From: Panax quinquefolius
Taxonomy: Eukaryota > Streptophyta > Magnoliopsida > Apiales > Araliaceae
Reading direction: 5' to 3'
Length of the DNA stretch: 64,000 bases
Assembly (NCBI GenBank): GCA_020205615.1
Contig: CM035168.1
Location: 125,498,795 to 125,562,794 of the forward strand
Below, one piece after another: positions 1 through 10,786 of this stretch (positions are counted from its first letter, which is position 1; the number at the start of each line of letters is the position of its first letter). Made by a program: the position numbers and the translations under genes. The notes below the pieces were generated by a model. That model was not told the origin of the DNA. It was given only the letters and a program-made list of their open reading frames with translations, and did no database searches.

Positions 1-926
1 TGCCAGAAACTTTAAGGGACTGTTTCGGCCACTTAAATTATGAGAAAAATTCTGGCCTTTTGGGACATGAAGGTATATGGTATAAAGTACCTCCTGTCCA
101 AAAATGAGTTCATTCTAACTTAAAATGAGCAAGTTATGACTATTTCAATATTTAGGTTTTTCCGACGAAAAATGCTATAACCGGAGTTCTATAACTCCGA
201 TGACCATGAAATTTAAACTAGAAGCTCACGTTAACATGTGTAAGATCCTGCCAAGATTTGGGAATTTTTGGAGTTAAACTTGAGGTAGCTAATTTCTTAA
301 GGAATTAATTAGAAATTGATTTTGAAAAATAGTAAATGAATTTTAAAAATTCGAGAAAAAATATATTTTCATTATGGGACTATATTATGCTAAATCCCAG
401 AAAAGAAATATTTTTGGGACTAATTTGGTATTTTTCATGAAAATAGTTTAATTCACGAACATATGAGTTAAATATGTTATGTGAAGTAACAAAGTTGAAA
501 ATAGGATTTTATGGCTAGAGAATCCTATATAGAATATATGCATATTTTTTTGATGAGGATTTGATAATTGGTGATGATATTTTATGAGTATGGCATTTTG
601 AATGATTAAATGCATTATATGGTAAAAGCGTAAACAATTGAGATAAATTGTTTATAAATTTAAGAAGTGATTAAAATATTATTATAATATTAATGTTATT
701 AGATTATAAGATTATTAAGTGATTGATAACATGGGGATATTCTTGAATCTGGATAAATTATATTATAAATGTTTAATATTTATCCTTTATCTCATTTGAT
801 TGATTCTTTATATCATTATCCTCATGTTTATATTATGTTGAAAGTCATCTCGTGGCTCAGTAGTGCGTAGATGGACTTGGTATGATTATGACCACGGATT
901 ATTCGGTATAATCATAACCAGTAATT

Positions 927-1560
927 GAATACACAATTATCTTTGGTAGTAGTGCATGGATAATTTGTGGTCGTGATACTAATGAATACACAATTATCTT
1001 TGGTAGTAGTGCGTGGATAATTTGTGGTCGTAATCTTAATGAATACACAATTATCTTTGGTAGTAGTGCATGGATAATTTGTGGTCGTGATACTTAATGA
1101 ATACACAATTATCTTTGGTAGTAGTGCATGGATAATTTGTGGTCGTGATACTTAATGAATACACAATTATCTTTGGTGCGTAGTGCATGGATAATTTGTG
1201 GTCGTGATCTTAATGAATACACAATTATCTTTGGTCGTAATGCATGGATAATTTGTGGTCGTGATACTAATGAATACACGATTATCTTTGGTAGTAGTGC
1301 ATGGATAATTTGTGGTCGTGATACTAATGAATACACGATTATCTTTGGTAGTAGTCATGGATAATTTGTGGTCGTAATCTTAATGAATACACGATTATCT
1401 TTGGTAGTAGTGCATGGATAATTTGTGGTCGTGATACTTAATGAATACACGATTATCTTTGGTAGTAGTGCATGGATAATTTGTGGTCGTGATACTAATG
1501 AATACACGATTATCTTTGGTAGTAGTGCATGGATAATTAAATGGTCGTGATACTTAATGA
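927..1560 (+). repeat. Tandem array, about 12 units of roughly 50-58 bp
   Basis: Each unit contains ACACAATTATCTTTGGTAGT, then TGCATGGATAATTTGTGG and TCGTGATACT(T)AATG. Units differ by a few substitutions (for example ACACAA versus ACACGA) and short indels. The same motif occurs as one or two units in the related element at 22100-22930, so the array is a local expansion. The short reading frames seen on both strands here are by-products of the period and not genes. Confidence 0.9.
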
Positions 1561-1990
1561 ATATCCTTGGCACAGAGTGCGGGGATGATTCGATGATATG
1601 GATTAATTATTGAAATGAGTCTCGTGAATGAAATATTAATTCATGGATGTGGTAAAAAGTCATCTTTGGTAGTAGTGCATTGATAGACTTGGTATGATTA
1701 TGACCACGGATTATTCGGTATAATCATAACCAGTAATTGAAAACACGAATATCCTTAGCCAAGTAGTGCATGGATAATTCATGGTTGTGATACTATTAAG
1801 GCTGCGTGATCGGTATTATTGGTTTTACAACAGTATATCTTTGGCACAAGTGCAAAGATGAATTGTTAATGAATATCTTTGGCCGGATTGCGAAGATGAA
1901 TTTAATATTTTTAACGATAAAGGTATTCAAGGTATCCTCACCTCTTTATCATATCGAGAACGTACTTCTAATTTCGAGGCGAAATTCCAT

Positions 1991-2003
1991 AAGGAGGGGA
2001 GAT
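1991..2003 (+). other. Polypurine tract of the gypsy-type element
   Basis: The purine-rich string AAGGAGGGGAGAT directly precedes the TG that opens the LTR. This is the expected primer position for plus-strand DNA synthesis in LTR retrotransposons. It fixes the LTR start at 2004 and the element's orientation as plus. Confidence 0.7.
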
Positions 2004-2549
2004 TGTGAGACCCCGATTTTATCAATAAAGATTTAAATTTTGTTGAAATAATTTTTTAATATTATGGTGTGAATTTAAGATAATATTATAGTTGTGGGTA
2101 GTATTTATAAATTTTGCAAAGTATGCAAGTGGTTATATTATATTCGATTGGTGGGGAATATTCGGTTTAGCGAGGAATATTCGTGCAACTGCTCAATCAT
2201 TGGTGGACCCTACAAATGTAATTATTATCGGATTGAGAAAATGACAAAATATTTTATTGAAATAACGGCGGAAGTTTTACCGTAGTTCTTGTTGAACTAC
2301 TTTAGTAGTAAAAAAAGAATACGATGTCGTGTGGTTGCATAGTAGCACCTGGTATTGATTATCGATGCTTATGTGAGAAGTTACTCGGTTTGATTCCATT
2401 ATTGTTTCGATTAATAATATGAATTATTATAATGATAATGACGTTTTGTTTTATTCAGTATTATTAACGTAATAAAAGCGAAACATCTTTTATATAAAAT
2501 AGAATACTTTATTAAAGTTATTCTATAAATAGAATATATTATATTTTAT

Positions 2550-2616
2550 TATGCATAGTGTTGCATAGTATTTTGCATAGTGTTTTTTGCATAGTATTGC
2601 ATAGTGTTTGCATAGT
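2550..2616 (+). repeat. GCATAGT short tandem repeats in U3
   Basis: GCATAGT recurs about six times, separated by short T/TTT spacers, shortly upstream of the TATA box. I did not see this run at the matching place in the inverted LTR fragment, so it is probably a local slippage product. Confidence 0.7.
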
Positions 2617-2743
2617 AAAATGTTTTTATATAAATAGAATATATTATATTTTATTTAAAAGATTTTTCTTTAAATATGGACCGTCGATTAAAGTAAATCA
2701 ATCTGGACCGCTTCATGGATTAATTCTTATGCATTCCATTTTC

Positions 2744-2753
2744 CTATAAATAG
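2744..2753 (+). promoter_or_regulatory. TATA box of the gypsy-type LTR
   Basis: CTATAAATAG is followed by AAGCTCATTCCTTCATT, a block kept in the other LTR copies of this family. It should set transcription start about 25-35 bp downstream, at the U3/R boundary. Confidence 0.6.
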
Positions 2754-3039
2754 AAGCTCATTCCTTCATTATTTTCTTTACGAATTCATTGAAACTACAG
2801 AGAGAAATTATAGAGAGAAAGCTATAGAGAGAAATTATAGAAGAAGAAGAAGAGTATTACTACTCTTTACTTCACTACTTCTATATTCAGGTTCTTTTAC
2901 GGTAAGGGTGTTATTCTTTCTTCTTGAAGAGAACTTACATTATTCCATTCATTATTATTCATTTGGAATAACTCGTAAAAGTGGCATACCCTATACATAA
3001 CTTTGTATACGCAGATACCTATACTTGGTGAAATCCTTA

Positions 3040-3420
3040 TGTTATTCCATTGCTTATTATTACATTGGAATAACTCAGTATCACGCTGATTTACCCTATA
3101 CTTGGTGACATTCTTCTATTATTACATTGGAACATCACATGCATGTGTTTTACACCGACACGGTTCCGCTTTTTATTATTCTGTTGGAACATCCTCATGC
3201 ATGTGTTTTACACCGACTGGTTCCGCTTTTATTATTCCATTGGAATATCCTATCTCGTGTGTTTTACACCCATCTAGTTCCATCTTTATTATTACATTGG
3301 AACATCCATGGGTGTGAATTTCACGACTGACTCGTTCCGTTATTATTATTACATTGGAATAACTTTGTCATCTGAAGTCTGCATGCACGGTGATTTCTTT
3401 TGTTATTCCATTCTTTATTA
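3040..3420 (+). repeat. Tandem array of about 57-bp units inside the LTR
   Basis: Five to six units, each with TTATTATTNCATTGGAAYAT, then CATGCATGTGTTTTACACC and GGTTCCGCTTT. The units lie downstream of the TATA box, so they would be part of the transcript. Equivalent arrays in reverse orientation lie in the other LTR copies of the family. Confidence 0.85.
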
Positions 3421-3686
3421 TACCCAAATGGTTAAAACTTTGACTTCTATACTCCATGAAATTAGTAGAATATCCTTGATATTTGCGTTTTCATCCAATA
3501 TCTTTCACGGAAATATTCTTACGATCATTCTTGAATTTTACTCTATAAACGAAGATTATGTTGACAATTTGGACGTTAATAATTCATGGATTAAATAATT
3601 CTTGAACTTGTTTTATTGAATTATTATGTCATTGTCATCATCCTCATGTTATATTATGTTATCTTTGGCTTACGTGCATAGATGAA

Positions 3687-3835
3687 CTTAGTATGATTAT
3701 GACCGGGGATCATTCGGTATAATCATGACTTGATATAAATGATGTGACAAAAGTCCTCGATTAGTGCGTAATGCGATGATGGATAGTTTTGGTATGATTA
3801 TGACCGGGGTGATTCGGTATAGTCATGACCATTGA
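3687..3835 (+). repeat. Two imperfect dyad motifs (TATGATTATGACC..GGTATAATCATG)
   Basis: TATGATTATGACC is followed 5-10 bases later by GGTATAATCATGACC or GGTATAGTCATGACC, giving an imperfect inverted repeat. The same motif occurs at about 879-917 and 1691-1729, and in reverse orientation near 22262-22305 and 62760-62800. It is a recurring landmark of this LTR family. Confidence 0.65.
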
Positions 3836-4534
3836 TAACTTGATGAAAATCCTTGGCCGTGGTATGGGGATGATTAGATGTGGTGGTTTATTTATTAAAA
3901 TTTGAGTCTCGTGATAAAAATTGATGAAAACCTTTTAAAACCTAAAAGATAGTAGACTTTATTCTCTAATTGACTCTTTTAATGGATTGCTTATTCCATT
4001 GCAGATTAAACCGGTTATATATTGTATTTTATCGGTTTAACAACTTTGTTGAAGGCTAATGATAATTTATTACGCATTATTTTAGTCATAATATTTCTTC
4101 TTTGGGCTAGTTGAGCTCACCTTTTCTTTCACTTTTTTCTCTTGAAATGAGAACATAAATTTGGACGAGTCGTGGAGCGAAGTAATGGTCGAGAGGATAG
4201 CTTTAGTAGTCCTCACTATTACGTGAAATAGTGTGATAATAGTTGTAATGAGGACTCCTTTTGAGTTTGTATAATATCTAGTAGACAATATTTGTATTCA
4301 AACTCACGCTTTATGTCGTATTGTACACGGCAGTTATATTAATAAGTTGTATTTGAATTTATGTACCATGTAAGTGGCGACCCAAGATGGGTGGCGTATA
4401 CCTAATTTTGGGGCGTCGCGAATTTGTATTCAAACTCACAGTTTTACTGTTGTAATAATAAAGTTGTAGTTGTTTCTGTACCATGTATTGACAACTCAGA
4501 ATGGGTGATGTATACCTATTTTGGGGGCGTCACA

Positions 4535-4995
4535 CAGGTTATTCCCAACAGAATAATAAATGCGAAATAATAAATATGGAACCAGGTCAGGTGAAATTCA
4601 CACCGACAGGATATTCCGACAGAATAATAAATAAGAAATAATAAATATGGAACCAGGTCAGGTGAAATTCACACTGACAGGATATTCCGACAGAATAATA
4701 AAGAACGGAATAATAAAAGAGTTTCACCAAGTATGCGATACTTCGCATAAACAGGTTATTCCAACATAATAATAAAGAATGGAATAACAGAAGAAGATCA
4801 CCAAGTATTGGGTAAACCGCATATACAGGTCATTCCACCAAGTATAGGGTAAACCACGCATATCTGAGTTATTCCAATGAAATAATAAAGAATGGAATAA
4901 CATAAGGATTTCACCAAGTATAGGGTATGCCGCGTATATAGGTTATGTATAGGGTATGCCACTTTTACAGGTTATTCCAACAAAATAAATAAGAA
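4535..4995 (-). repeat. Tandem array in the inverted LTR fragment
   Basis: Roughly seven to eight units containing TTCCRACAGAATAATAAA and GGAACCAGGTCAGGTGAAATT, the reverse complement of the plus-strand array at 3040-3420. Later units change to a CACCAAGTATAGGGTAWRCC type. Confidence 0.8.
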
Positions 4996-5193
4996 TGGAA
5001 TAACATAAGTTCTCTTCATGAATAAGAAAGAATAACACCCCTTACCTTTGAAAGAAACTAGATATAGGAGTAGTGAGGTGGAAAGCTTCTCTTCTTCTAT
5101 AGATTTTCTCTCTACAATTTCTCTATAATTTCTCTCTATAATAAATGCTCTAGAGCTTTAGTGAATTGGTGAGAAATGAAGAAGAATGAGCTT

Positions 5194-5203
5194 CTATTTA
5201 TAG
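5194..5203 (-). promoter_or_regulatory. TATA box of the inverted LTR fragment
   Basis: Minus-strand CTATAAATAG is followed by AAGCTCATTCTTCTTCATT, matching the plus LTR promoter at 2744. It points toward the plus promoter. Confidence 0.5.
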
Positions 5204-6550
5204 AAAAACATAGTTTCAATAATTACACGTTTTGGGGCTCGAAATATTACAGTACAATACCTTCATCTTTTCTTTCATTTTTAATTCAGTCATCCAAGTA
5301 TTATCAAACTTGCACCAACTCCCCTAATAGTAAATCATGTGAATCAATAGTAAAATCATGTGACTCAATAGTAAATCATGTGACAAAAATAATTACGATA
5401 TAGTACCTCCATCTATACCTCTATTTTTAACTTAGTCATGCAAGTATTATCAATCTTGCACCAACTCCCCTAATAGTAATAAGAATGTGAATCAATAGTA
5501 TAACATGTGAACAAATAGTTATAATCATGTGAAATAATAGCAATCAATTGCTCATTTATTTGGTTACATACCCGATTGGTCAATATAACCTCTAGACATC
5601 AATTTTTATCGAAATAAATGTCGATTTTCACTAACACAAACAACTCCAACATGATGAAACTATTTTTACCAAAAATATAAATTTTGAAATTTCAAAGTTT
5701 GACTTTTTCCGAAAAAGTCAACTATTGACTTTTTGACCAAATAGTGAATTTCAAAAAATTTTGTGTTTATAGACTATTTTTACTAATTTCGTCGTTCCGG
5801 ACTCAAATATCACGTCCGCGTCTCCAAATTTAACTCCGAAACAACATTCATCATTAATATTATAACTCACAATATTTATCAACCGTGTCGTTCCTGTGAA
5901 ATAGAGGGGCTTTCAATAAGGATTTCTCCCTATCATGGCATGCAATTAGGTGACCAAACCTCTCCTTGTGAAACTTAGACATTGTAAATATTGTAATTTA
6001 ATAATATGAATAACTTTGTCATCTCAATTATTGATCTAATAATATATCATATTATGCGGATGATCTTTGTGACAATAATCGAATCAATAATATGAGAGAT
6101 ATGATCACGATGAATTCTTGTAGCAATAATTGAGTATAAGCGAGTGACTTCTTACGTAAGTATCAATAATCAATACCGTGTCTTACTATACAATCACGCG
6201 TATTCATCGTACTTTTTACTACCGGGTAGTTCAACAAAGATAATAGCAGTAAAACCTCCGTAGTTATTTTTATAAAAAGATAATTACATGGTTTTTCTTA
6301 CTACGACAATACTTCCATTAATAGGGTCCACCAATGATTGTCTTGCTGTCGTCACGATTATTTCGACAAAAGAATATTCTCCGTTAAAACGAATATTCCC
6401 CGACCAATTGAATATTATATAACAACTTGCGTACTATGTAAAATTTTTAAATACTACCCACAACTATAACATTATATCAATTTCACACCATAATATTTAA
6501 AAAAAATAAATTTGAGAAAATTAAATATTTATTCATAAAATCTGGTTCTC

Positions 6551-6553
<3 letters not shown>

Positions 6554-6612
<59 letters not shown>
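6554..6612. repeat. (TA)n(GA)n microsatellite
   Basis: An uninterrupted TA run of about 21 units passes into GAGAGAGAGAGAGAG at the edge of the inverted LTR fragment. Confidence 0.95.
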
Positions 6613-7024
6613 AATGATCCATGAATGCAAAGCGTAATGGAGAGGATTGCTTCAACTTACGCTTATCTAGCCGTCTAAAATTAGCCGTCCAAAATTAGCC
6701 GTCTAAAATTAGAGTGAATGGAGGCCCAGTAGCTACTTCTCTCGGCCACCAAATTTTTTGTTGGCCATTTTTCTCTGTGACGAAATCAAAACGATCGTGT
6801 TTTTTAATTGCCAGAGGAAATAACTCTTAACAATTTTTTTTTGACTTAATTACTAATTATGTATTTTACTTTTTTACATGATCATGTATTCATGCACATT
6901 TTTGTGAAATATGGTGGCCGGATACTAATTTTTAAATGCATTGTCAGAATTTCATATCCAAAGTATATTGTCAGTTTTGCAAGTTCTGAGGCAAGAGCTT
7001 CATAGCAGCTAAAAATAAATAGTG

Positions 7025-7095
<71 letters not shown>
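7025..7095. repeat. (CA)n(TA)n microsatellite
   Basis: About 17 CA units are followed by about 18 TA units. The small frame across it is a repeat artefact. Confidence 0.95.
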
Positions 7096-7097
<2 letters not shown>

Positions 7098-7777
7098 GTG
7101 TAAATGAGTTGAATCTAAGCGAACATCTTCATGCTCGATTCTACCGACTCAAAAAAAGCCCGAGCTCGAATTTGACTTCGGATTCGATAAGGGATTTATA
7201 TTTTTTGCAGATTCGACTCGGATCATTACTCGGACCTCCTTTCGGCTCGTAAGTACTTTCATTCGTTTACAAAGCGAAGTTCTTTCATGAGCCTTCAAAT
7301 CGAGTTTCAAATATGAATCATTTCACTTAAAACCTAACCACTACATACTAAATTGGTTACTTAACTAATATTTATATATAAAACTTTTCACTTTTATTTA
7401 TGTATTGAAATTATAAAAATGTAATATAAATTGACATTCAATTAATTGATTTATTCAAGTACAAGTTTACACTATTTTCATACTACACTTTATAAATTAT
7501 AAAGATTGATACAAATATCATATATTTAGCTTACTAACATGGATCGCACTAATATTCAATATGATCCATCGAGCAGTTATCGAGTATGGTCGAAAAAAAA
7601 AAATGAAATACTCGATCCCTAATATGAAATAAACACTTGGTATCTTCGAATTAAACCGTGTATCATTAAATGAGCAAGATGGATCGATTCGACTTTGATC
7701 AACTTGAATTCGAGTTTTGGATGATCATTTTTCTAATCAATTTTTAATCGAAGATCAAACTATTTGGTTAGAACACC

Positions 7778-7778
<1 letters not shown>

Positions 7779-7839
<61 letters not shown>
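7779..7839. repeat. (TA)n(GA)n microsatellite
   Basis: About 13 TA units pass directly into about 17 GA units, the same composite type as at 6554. Confidence 0.95.
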
Positions 7840-7842
<3 letters not shown>

Positions 7843-8465
7843 TAGCTAGTCAATTCAATTCAATGCCGTTTTCAATTTGTGCTCATCAGATGTAAAAGAG
7901 AGACGCATAAAATATAAGATTTTTTGTAAATTTTCTTTGGATACAATTTTTCATCTTTCTAAAGAGATTTAGAAGTATTTTTTCTAACTATTTATTATTG
8001 TGCACCAAGAATTAGGCTAAAACTTGCGAAAACCTTGTATTTTTCATATTTTTTTTTTTTGCTAAATAAATTATTATAACAAAAACAATTTTGGAGATAG
8101 TAAACTTTTTTCAGCTAGCTTGTGTCGCCTGACGAAATCATCAAAACAATATGTCAAAATTGCGCTAACGGTTGATTGTATTGTTTGAAAACAAACTCAC
8201 GAAATACACTCTCATAGACATATAAAATATGAACACAAGATTTTTATTTGAAAACCAAATTAAAAAAAAACCATATACAGAGAGAAATCCACTATAATAA
8301 TATATGGAGAGTACAAAATATTTATTTGTGTCATATGCTATTGTGTATTATATATCCTAAATCCTTGCTTATTGTTGTATTTATAGCTGTCATGTCCACC
8401 ATAATCCGATAGATTTCTTATTAAATTAAACCTTTTTATCCCATCAAATAAGAAAACACAATCTT

Positions 8466-8610
8466 ACTTTACAAATATGATCCGAGTATCAATAGAAAAT
8501 TATAATTTGAGGAGGTTCGAGTAATTTATCGAACTTTAAAATATGCTCATATTTGACTCATTTATATTTTGAGTCGAAATTTCGAATCAAACTTTTTAAT
8601 CGGCGAGTCA
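8466..8610 (+). repeat. Dispersed repeat, copy 1
   Basis: Shared blocks such as ATATGATCCRAGTATCAATA, AAAATTATAATTTGA and TCATATTTGACTCATTTATAT reappear in order and orientation at about 21390-21520. No coding capacity; type unknown. Confidence 0.6.
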
Positions 8611-9039
8611 AGAATCGGTTCTTTAACCGCTTTCTTTCATTTTACAGTTTTAATATTTTTCAAAGGATCAAGAAAAACTACATTTATCAAACATCGTTAT
8701 AAGAAAAATGAAAATAAGAAAGTAAATAAATAATGGGATATGAACAATTACCTTACCTTACCATACCTCTCAAATACGGATTTGGTAATTTCAGTCTTCA
8801 ATTGTTTTGCTTCTTGTTAATTTAACTAATAATATAATCCACTATCGATCTGGGTAAGTACTGTAATTAAGTATTCTTAGATAAAATATATTATAAGTTA
8901 ATTTGTAAATTAAGACGGTCTAAACTTGATTTGAGTTTACATACATACTAATTTGTTGATATGAATGCAGAAATTACATTAAGTGAAGGTAAAATAATAA
9001 AGTAGTAAACCTCAGAATAAAAATAAAAGCCCAAACTAG

Positions 9040-9981
9040 CTATATGAAAGTAGCACAAGCTAACCCACACAGTGGGCATGAATTAAAATTGGGCAGGCTT
9101 TGATATATGCAATCTCTATGAAATAGATGCAAACAAGGCAATTTAGCAACCACCGTTTCTGTCAAAACCCTACTCCCACAAATCGTACACATACACAATT
9201 CCAGTTCACCATCAAACACCTCTATTTTTACTGGAGACCTAATTTTTTCAAAATCTCGGAAATGAACCGACAGTTTTGGTTTGGTTTGGGCAAGAATTTC
9301 AGGCGTTTGAATTAGAAAAGGCATCAATTCGCGTGCAATTTCCATTATTTCAGATCTACGACCCTCCTCCTCCTCCTCCAACAATACTTGTTCTTCTTCT
9401 TCTTCTTCTTCAAGTAAATTTTGGTCTAGTATTTCATCCTCATCGCCAAGAATTTCGTCCAAATATGATTGCATCCAGACTTTATCATTTTCCTCCTCCT
9501 CCTCCTTTTTCCCAGGCGAACAATCATACTTATTTTCACCCGCAGCCTCGGGCGTATTGTTGTTGTAATCTATAAGTCTTAGCATATTAAGATCGATAAC
9601 AATAACAATTCTTGATCTATCACGGCCTAACAAGGAGTCGGTGGTGAAGTGAAAATTAAGAAGAATGTATGATGATAGTTGTTGTGCTAAATATTGGACG
9701 GTGTCCTGGAAAAAAAGACCTGTTGATGAAAGAGCAGAGGCAACCAGTAATTGAATAGAATTTCGAGACAGTAAATTGGCGACCTTGAATCCGCTCACCT
9801 TGGTAATATTCTTTGTTTTTTCTTCAACTGCTGCTGCTGCTGCTGATTTGATCTGAATATGATTGGCAAGGAGAAACATAAAAAGTCCGAATTCGGAGAC
9901 GGAGTCTTTGAAGAGGCTTTGATCCTTCCACTTGAATACTCGCAGTTTTGCATCTTCAACCCGTTCGCTTAGGGTTACCAT
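9040..9981 (-). CDS. RING-H2 zinc-finger protein, probable E3 ubiquitin ligase
   Basis: A single-exon frame of 313 codons. The C-terminus has a complete RING-H2 set: C265, C268, C283, H285, H288, C291, C302 and C305, with spacing C-x2-C-x14-C-x1-H-x2-H-x2-C-x10-C-x2-C. RING-H2 domains recruit E2 enzymes, so a ubiquitin-ligase role is likely; substrate and location are unknown. The first half (1-140) is hydrophobic/aliphatic in parts with an alanine run near residue 50, but shows no clear membrane segment or signal peptide. The middle (about 155-215) is very acidic with several glutamate runs. The start is the first ATG, 76-84 bp downstream of a good TATA box. Only the RING is recognised; the rest matches no family I know. 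The absence of introns is normal for plant RING-H2 genes. Confidence 0.85.
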   Translation of the reverse strand: MVTLSERVEDAKLRVFKWKDQSLFKDSVSEFGLFMFLLANHIQIKSAAAAAVEEKTKNITKVSGFKVANLLSRNSIQLLVASALSSTGLFFQDTVQYLAQQLSSYILLNFHFTTDSLLGRDRSRIVIVIDLNMLRLIDYNNNTPEAAGENKYDCSPGKKEEEEENDKVWMQSYLDEILGDEDEILDQNLLEEEEEEEQVLLEEEEEGRRSEIMEIARELMPFLIQTPEILAQTKPKLSVHFRDFEKIRSPVKIEVFDGELELCMCTICGSRVLTETVVAKLPCLHLFHRDCIYQSLPNFNSCPLCGLACATFI

Positions 9982-9982
9982 G

Positions 9983-10065
9983 ATATGACAGACAGATAGA
10001 TAGATTTAATTAATCAAGCTGGAACGGACTAGATAGATGGTCAAGTACAAATCTCTTATTTATAA
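9983..10065 (-). promoter_or_regulatory. Promoter and 5' leader of the RING-H2 gene
   Basis: On the minus strand TATAAATAA lies at 10057-10065. Transcription should start near 10025-10035, leaving a leader of about 45-55 bases before the ATG at 9981. No other ATG in frame intervenes. Confidence 0.6.
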
Positions 10066-10786
10066 CCGACAGACCCAACCCAAACACCATACACACTGAA
10101 TTACCTTACCTATTAAGCAATCCTAATTGGATTCGGATATCTTTTTCTACCCTTGTTTTATGCTATTGATGTAGTAAATTGTTTTCATATATATCTTCTA
10201 AACAATATATATGTATATATAATAACATAAAATAATAAATAAATAAAAAACGAGTAGGAAGGATAAATGATTTTCTACCCTTGTTTTAGGCTATTGATGA
10301 TAATGAAGTCATAATATTTTTTTTGTATATTAGTTGAATCCCTGTAGGATTTTTGATTTGTTACATATATTTTAGCTTATGATAATTAATTGTATATTTT
10401 TTTTCACAAGGATCATGTTTTTAGTTTTATATTTTTCTTTTTATAAGGATTATGTAGTACTTGGATATCTATAACCGTTGGGATTTTAAATTTTAAGTTT
10501 AAAACATGATCCATAACACACAGCTAGTTGATATCCAACATTCGAAATATAATGCTTTGATCATTGATTACGAATTAATGTTGGCTATAGATCAATTTTA
10601 AGTTTCTAGAAAGATTAGGACTTTAATTTCTTCAAGGATTTGGAATTTAAATTTACGCCGAATCACAACTTATTCAAAATCAGTTTTGTTATATGAGTCC
10701 TGCTATGATGCAACTCTGTTCATAATCAACATGGGGAAATCTGAAACAAAATTGTGTTGCCTAGCAAACAATACAGTACTTGAAAC
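10066..10786. other. Intergenic between RING gene and MAT1 3' end
   Basis: AT-rich sequence with no supported gene. A near-duplicate of TTTTCTACCCTTGTTTTA occurs at about 10143 and 10270. The part nearest 10786 should hold the MAT1 3' untranslated region. Confidence 0.5.

Larger units (their letters stand above)
1..2003 (+). mobile_element. 3' internal end of a Ty3/gypsy-type LTR retrotransposon
   Basis: This stretch lies directly upstream of a polypurine tract and an LTR, so it is the 3' end of an element's internal region; the 5' part is outside the window. No open gag or pol frame survives. Around 1962-1990 a TTTCGAGG..GAAATTCC block sits just before the polypurine tract, which resembles the conserved end of plant Ty3/gypsy polyproteins, though the frame is broken. 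The part from about 700 to 1990 resembles the 3' half of the LTR at 3600-4030, and most of it is a tandem array. The lineage assignment is inference; a non-autonomous derivative is equally possible. Confidence 0.6.
2004..4534 (+). mobile_element. Gypsy-type long terminal repeat, plus orientation (about 2.5 kb)
   Basis: The LTR opens with TGTGAGACCCCGATTTTAT and closes with GGGGGCGTCACA, giving TG..CA ends and a short inverted TGTGA/TCACA terminus. It follows a polypurine tract. Inside are a U3-like part with GCATAGT short repeats (2550-2616), a TATA box (2744-2753), a purine-rich leader with repeated ATAGAGAGAAA, a splice-donor-like GGTAAGGGTGTTATTC (2901-2916), a tandem array of about 57-bp units (3040-3420), and two dyad motifs near 3690-3830. 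Related LTR copies, all in minus orientation, lie at 4535-6553, 21532-24474 and 62278-64000. Confidence 0.75.
4535..6553 (-). mobile_element. Truncated gypsy-type LTR fragment, inverted orientation
   Basis: Read on the minus strand the fragment opens at 6553 with TGTGAGAACCAGATTTTATG, has U3 sequence, a TATA box at 5194-5203, the purine-rich leader, GGTAAGGGGTGTTATTC (near 5029-5045) and then the tandem units. It breaks off at 4535, exactly where the plus-oriented LTR ends. The two LTRs are therefore head-on. The opposite part of the LTR is missing, so this is a rearranged remnant or the footprint of a nested insertion. Confidence 0.7.
7096..9039. other. Intergenic, no gene seen; repeat-rich
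   Basis: No coding frame is supported. The stretch has GAGCTCGAATTTGACTTCGG-like sequence near 7150-7250, a (TA)n(GA)n run at 7779-7839, and a dispersed repeat at 8466-8610 that recurs at about 21390-21520. Similar TCGA-rich sequence at 7540-7740 may be the same degenerate repeat. Sequence just below 9040 is the 3' flank of the RING gene. Confidence 0.6.

Noticed and set aside
927..1560. Regular repeats resembling a CRISPR array
   Set aside because: Units are contiguous, with no unique spacers, and the genome is a plant. It is an ordinary tandem repeat.
912..1573. Several 63-76 codon frames on both strands, with repeated peptide units
   Set aside because: They follow the period of the tandem array and have no start context or domain. 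They are by-products of the repeat.
7022..7252. Frame starting MNTHTHTHTH
   Set aside because: Translation of the CA/TA microsatellite.
9127..9575. Plus-strand frames of 62 and 99 codons inside the RING gene
   Set aside because: Their Pro/Leu-rich sequence is the complement of the glutamate-coding stretches of the minus-strand gene.
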